From contig NZ_CANLKR010000015.1 of the NCBI RefSeq assembly GCF_947491715.1, forward strand, positions 1 through 64,000: a stretch of 64,000 nt of DNA, read 5' to 3'. This DNA is from an uncultured Shewanella sp. GTDB lineage: Bacteria > Pseudomonadota > Gammaproteobacteria > Enterobacterales > Shewanellaceae. Within the stretch, counting starts at the first letter, position 1, and each line of letters opens with the position of its first letter. A program made the translations under genes and the position numbers. Below, piece after piece: positions 61,795 to 64,000 of this stretch. The notes below the pieces were generated by a model. That model was given only the letters and a program-made list of their open reading frames with translations, was not told the origin of the DNA and ran no database searches.

Positions 61795-64000
61795 ATGGAT
61801 ATAAAATTATCAGTTTTATTTCTTGCCATGTGCATAGGCTTAACAGGCTGTGGAGGGGGGGGGGAAGACAATAATAAGCCTGCTTCTGATCCAGTTACAG
61901 AAAACCCAGATCCCATCACCTCTTCAGTTACTGACAATCTCGCGCCGATCGCGATGGATGATAGCGCCAATACAGCCTTTAATACTGGGATCCTCATTAA
62001 TGTGCTCGCCAATGACACTGATCCCGATGGTGATCCATTGCATATCAGCCAAGTTAGTGCCATCAGTGGTGGTCAGCCAAGTATTGAAGAGGATCAGATA
62101 CGCTTTACTCCAACAGAAAACTTTAGCGGCCAGGCTCAGTTCGATTATCAAGTGAGTGATGCTCATGGGCTGACGTCATCGGCCAAGGTCAGCGTGCAAG
62201 TAATAGCACCAGTAATAGAAAATCTCGCGCCGATGGCGATGGATGATAGCGCCAGTACAGCCTTTAATACCGGGATCCTCATTAATGTGCTCGCCAATGA
62301 CAGTGATCCCGATGGTGATCCATTGCATATCAGCCAAGTTAGTGCCATCAGTGGTGGTCAGCCAAGTATTGAAGAGGATCAGATACGCTTTACTCCAACA
62401 GAAAACTTTAGCGGGCAGGCCCAGTTCGATTATCAAGTGAGTGACGCTCATGGGCTAATGTCATCGGCCAAGGTCAGCGTGCAAGTGCTAGTGCCAGTGA
62501 TGGAAAATAGCCAGCCTATCGCTAATGCCGACACTGTATTATTGAATCGTCCTTGGACAGGGGTGATCGATCCCTTAGTCAATGATACCGATCCTGATGG
62601 CGATCCGCTTAATATTATCAATGCTCGGCTGGTAAGTGATCTCTCTGAGATCACGCTAGATATTGCTGACAACAAAATTCATTTTTTCGGTGCAGATAGA
62701 CTGGGAGTTGGCAGTACTGCTCATGTTGAATATACCATCAGTGACGGGCATACTGCGCCTGTCATTGGTACCATTTTGGTGACTTTAAATAACCCTCCTA
62801 GTGCTCAAATGGACAGTGTGCAAATTTGGCAGGGAGAGTCTGTGACGCTGGATGTGTTGGCCAATGATTTTGATATCGATGAAGATCAACTCAAGATAGT
62901 GTCAGTGACCCCGCGTATCGATGAGCCAGATGGACTTGGGAGTATGGAGATCATAACGCAAGATGCTTACCAGCAACTAAAATTTACCCCCTTGAGTGAT
63001 TTTGTGGGTTTCGCTTTATTTGATTATGTACTGGAAGATGAACACGGTGATGCAGCGTTATTTTCAGGTGCCGTGAGTATTGAAGTACTGAGTGAACAGG
63101 TGCCAATTTTAGAAGATGACAGTGCGAGCACGGCGTATGAAACGCCCGTGACTATAGCGGTACTGGATAATGACAGCGATAACGAAGCGTGGCAACTGCT
63201 TGAGGTAGTGCAGGCACCCAATGAAGGCACTGCTGAAGTATTAGATGACTTATCGATACACTATACACCAGCTGAAGGTTTCAGTGGTGAGGTATCTTTT
63301 CATTATCAGGTGACCGATCCACGAGGCAATGCCGCCAGTGCAGAGGTTGTGGTGACTGTCGCGGAGCCTGAACCGTTACAAGCCGTGGCTGATATTATCA
63401 GTATGCGTAATGATCATCCACGGCTGATCTTGCCACTAGAAAATGATCTAGGATATGGCATCTTGAGTTTAAGCAGTGTCGCTGTAGAGCAAGTGGTTAA
63501 TGGGCTACTGACGGTAGATCTTGAGTCAGGAGAGTTAAGCTATCGGCCAAATAGTGATTTTGTCGGTAATGAGCGTTTTAGCTATCAAGTGACTAATTAT
63601 GAAGGTGAGATCAGTAGCGCGCAGGTGGTGATAAATGTGCGCGAGCAAGCCGACTTACTGCGAGCAATCGATCTCAACGATATTGCCAACAATGATCTTA
63701 GCACTGCACAGAATCATCACCTTACCTCAGATCATGATACCGAGTTAGTTAAATTGGGGGAGCGTTTGCATAATATCGGCGACATTAATGACGATGGTGT
63801 GAACGATCTGGCCCTCTCGCTTCGTTCCACGAGCATTGATAATATTGCTTATTATCTGCTTTGGGGGATAGGTGAACAAGATAATGGTGAAGTGTCACTG
63901 ACACAGTTAGAGAGTGTGGAGGGCGATCTTACTTTAGGGCAAAAGCTTATCACGAGCAGTCCTGAAAGATTGTGGGGATTGACATTGCCGTGGGAGATAT
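61795..64000 (+). CDS. Giant surface lipoprotein with Ig/cadherin-like tandem repeats (partial)
   Basis: The first 735 codons of a much longer protein are in the window; the frame is open to the end. It starts MDIKLSVLFLAMCIGLTGCG, with a lipobox LTGC. The Gly-rich linker is coded by a tract of 10 G (61855-61864). At least six repeat domains follow, with DPDGDPL, RFTPTENFSGQAQFDYQVSD and similar motifs, resembling the Ig-like/cadherin-like tandem repeats of bacterial adhesins. Near codon 660 an FG-GAP-like loop IGDINDDGVNDLALSL begins. Domains 1 and 2 are nearly identical (95% at DNA level). It is probably an outer-surface adhesin or matrix protein. One extra or missing G would cut it short. 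Confidence 0.85.
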   Translation, partial: MDIKLSVLFLAMCIGLTGCGGGGEDNNKPASDPVTENPDPITSSVTDNLAPIAMDDSANTAFNTGILINVLANDTDPDGDPLHISQVSAISGGQPSIEEDQIRFTPTENFSGQAQFDYQVSDAHGLTSSAKVSVQVIAPVIENLAPMAMDDSASTAFNTGILINVLANDSDPDGDPLHISQVSAISGGQPSIEEDQIRFTPTENFSGQAQFDYQVSDAHGLMSSAKVSVQVLVPVMENSQPIANADTVLLNRPWTGVIDPLVNDTDPDGDPLNIINARLVSDLSEITLDIADNKIHFFGADRLGVGSTAHVEYTISDGHTAPVIGTILVTLNNPPSAQMDSVQIWQGESVTLDVLANDFDIDEDQLKIVSVTPRIDEPDGLGSMEIITQDAYQQLKFTPLSDFVGFALFDYVLEDEHGDAALFSGAVSIEVLSEQVPILEDDSASTAYETPVTIAVLDNDSDNEAWQLLEVVQAPNEGTAEVLDDLSIHYTPAEGFSGEVSFHYQVTDPRGNAASAEVVVTVAEPEPLQAVADIISMRNDHPRLILPLENDLGYGILSLSSVAVEQVVNGLLTVDLESGELSYRPNSDFVGNERFSYQVTNYEGEISSAQVVINVREQADLLRAIDLNDIANNDLSTAQNHHLTSDHDTELVKLGERLHNIGDINDDGVNDLALSLRSTSIDNIAYYLLWGIGEQDNGEVSLTQLESVEGDLTLGQKLITSSPERLWGLTLPWEI
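61855..61864 (+). repeat. 10-G homopolymer inside the lipoprotein gene
   Basis: Ten consecutive G lie directly after the lipidation cysteine codon. With 10 G the frame is open; with 11 a TAA occurs within a few codons; with 9 the frame ends at 62155. This is the layout of a slipped-strand phase-variation switch. Confidence 0.8.
61936..62505. repeat. Two tandem 285-bp repeats in the surface lipoprotein gene
   Basis: Copy 1 is 61936-62220 and copy 2 is 62221-62505. I count about 15 differences in 285 bp (about 95% identity). Each codes for one 95-residue domain, so unequal recombination can change the domain number without frameshift. Confidence 0.9.

Noticed and set aside
61850..62155. Plus-strand frame overlapping the lipoprotein start
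   Set aside because: It is the frame reached when one G of the tract is lost, not an independent gene.
61782..62675. Minus-strand frames with repeated sequence opposite the surface lipoprotein
   Set aside because: The repetition comes from the 285-bp repeats of the coding strand. The continuous plus-strand frame with lipobox explains the region.

Overview
The window looks like a chromosomal segment of a low-to-moderate GC marine gammaproteobacterium, most likely Shewanella or a close relative. The basis is gene content and order: zapE next to zapG-degQ-degS and rplM-rpsI, then yjeT-purA and rnr-rlmB; also glnE, putA, a DUF47/PiT pair, YgiF-type and YgiM-type proteins, and many small lineage-specific secreted proteins. 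No rRNA, tRNA, CRISPR array, integrase or intact transposase was found. Species assignment is inference.

Layout. 0-6 kb: a small exported protein, a non-canonical Nramp-family transporter, a second small exported protein, thpR and an OprC-type TonB-dependent receptor. 6-16.5 kb: a secreted M28 aminopeptidase, putA, a YgiM-like SH3 protein, the DUF47-PiT phosphate transport pair with a PhoB-like site upstream, a CYTH triphosphatase and a voltage-gated-type K+ channel. 16.6-22.6 kb: two minus-strand units, lipoprotein-DUF350-membrane aminopropyltransferase and DUF2170-PspA-DUF2491-ribbon-helix-helix-like protein. The same 13-bp palindrome lies upstream of both, twice before one and once before the other. 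22.9-26 kb: a 268-bp MITE-like element with 14-bp inverted ends abuts the ribosome-binding site of glnE.

26-28 kb: FetB without an adjacent FetA, a small conserved protein, and a frameshifted gene for a membrane-tethered HTH regulator. 28.4-36.3 kb: a 2,530-residue secreted RHS/YD-repeat polymorphic toxin (SpvB-like region, seven calcium-type FG-GAP repeats, RHS core, variable C-terminus) followed by an overlapping small immunity candidate. 36.5-43 kb: hexitol phosphatase, Ohr with paired OhrR-like boxes, a bacterial lipoxygenase, and an Lrp-type regulator divergent from a dgcA-dgcN-type D-glutamate module. 43-47 kb: an exported purple-acid-phosphatase-like enzyme with DNRLRE and PKD domains plus a TPR protein, behind a second PhoB-like site.

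47-58.5 kb is core genome: degS, degQ, zapG, zapE, rplM-rpsI, yjeT, purA, a Sel1 protein, rnr and rlmB. 58.5-64 kb is accessory: dispersed repeats, an acetyltransferase remnant, a small exported protein, an internally duplicated lipoprotein, a DUF1203 protein, and the start of a very large tandem-repeat surface lipoprotein. That last gene has a 10-G tract just after the lipidation cysteine and two near-identical 285-bp repeats, which suggests phase and length variation.
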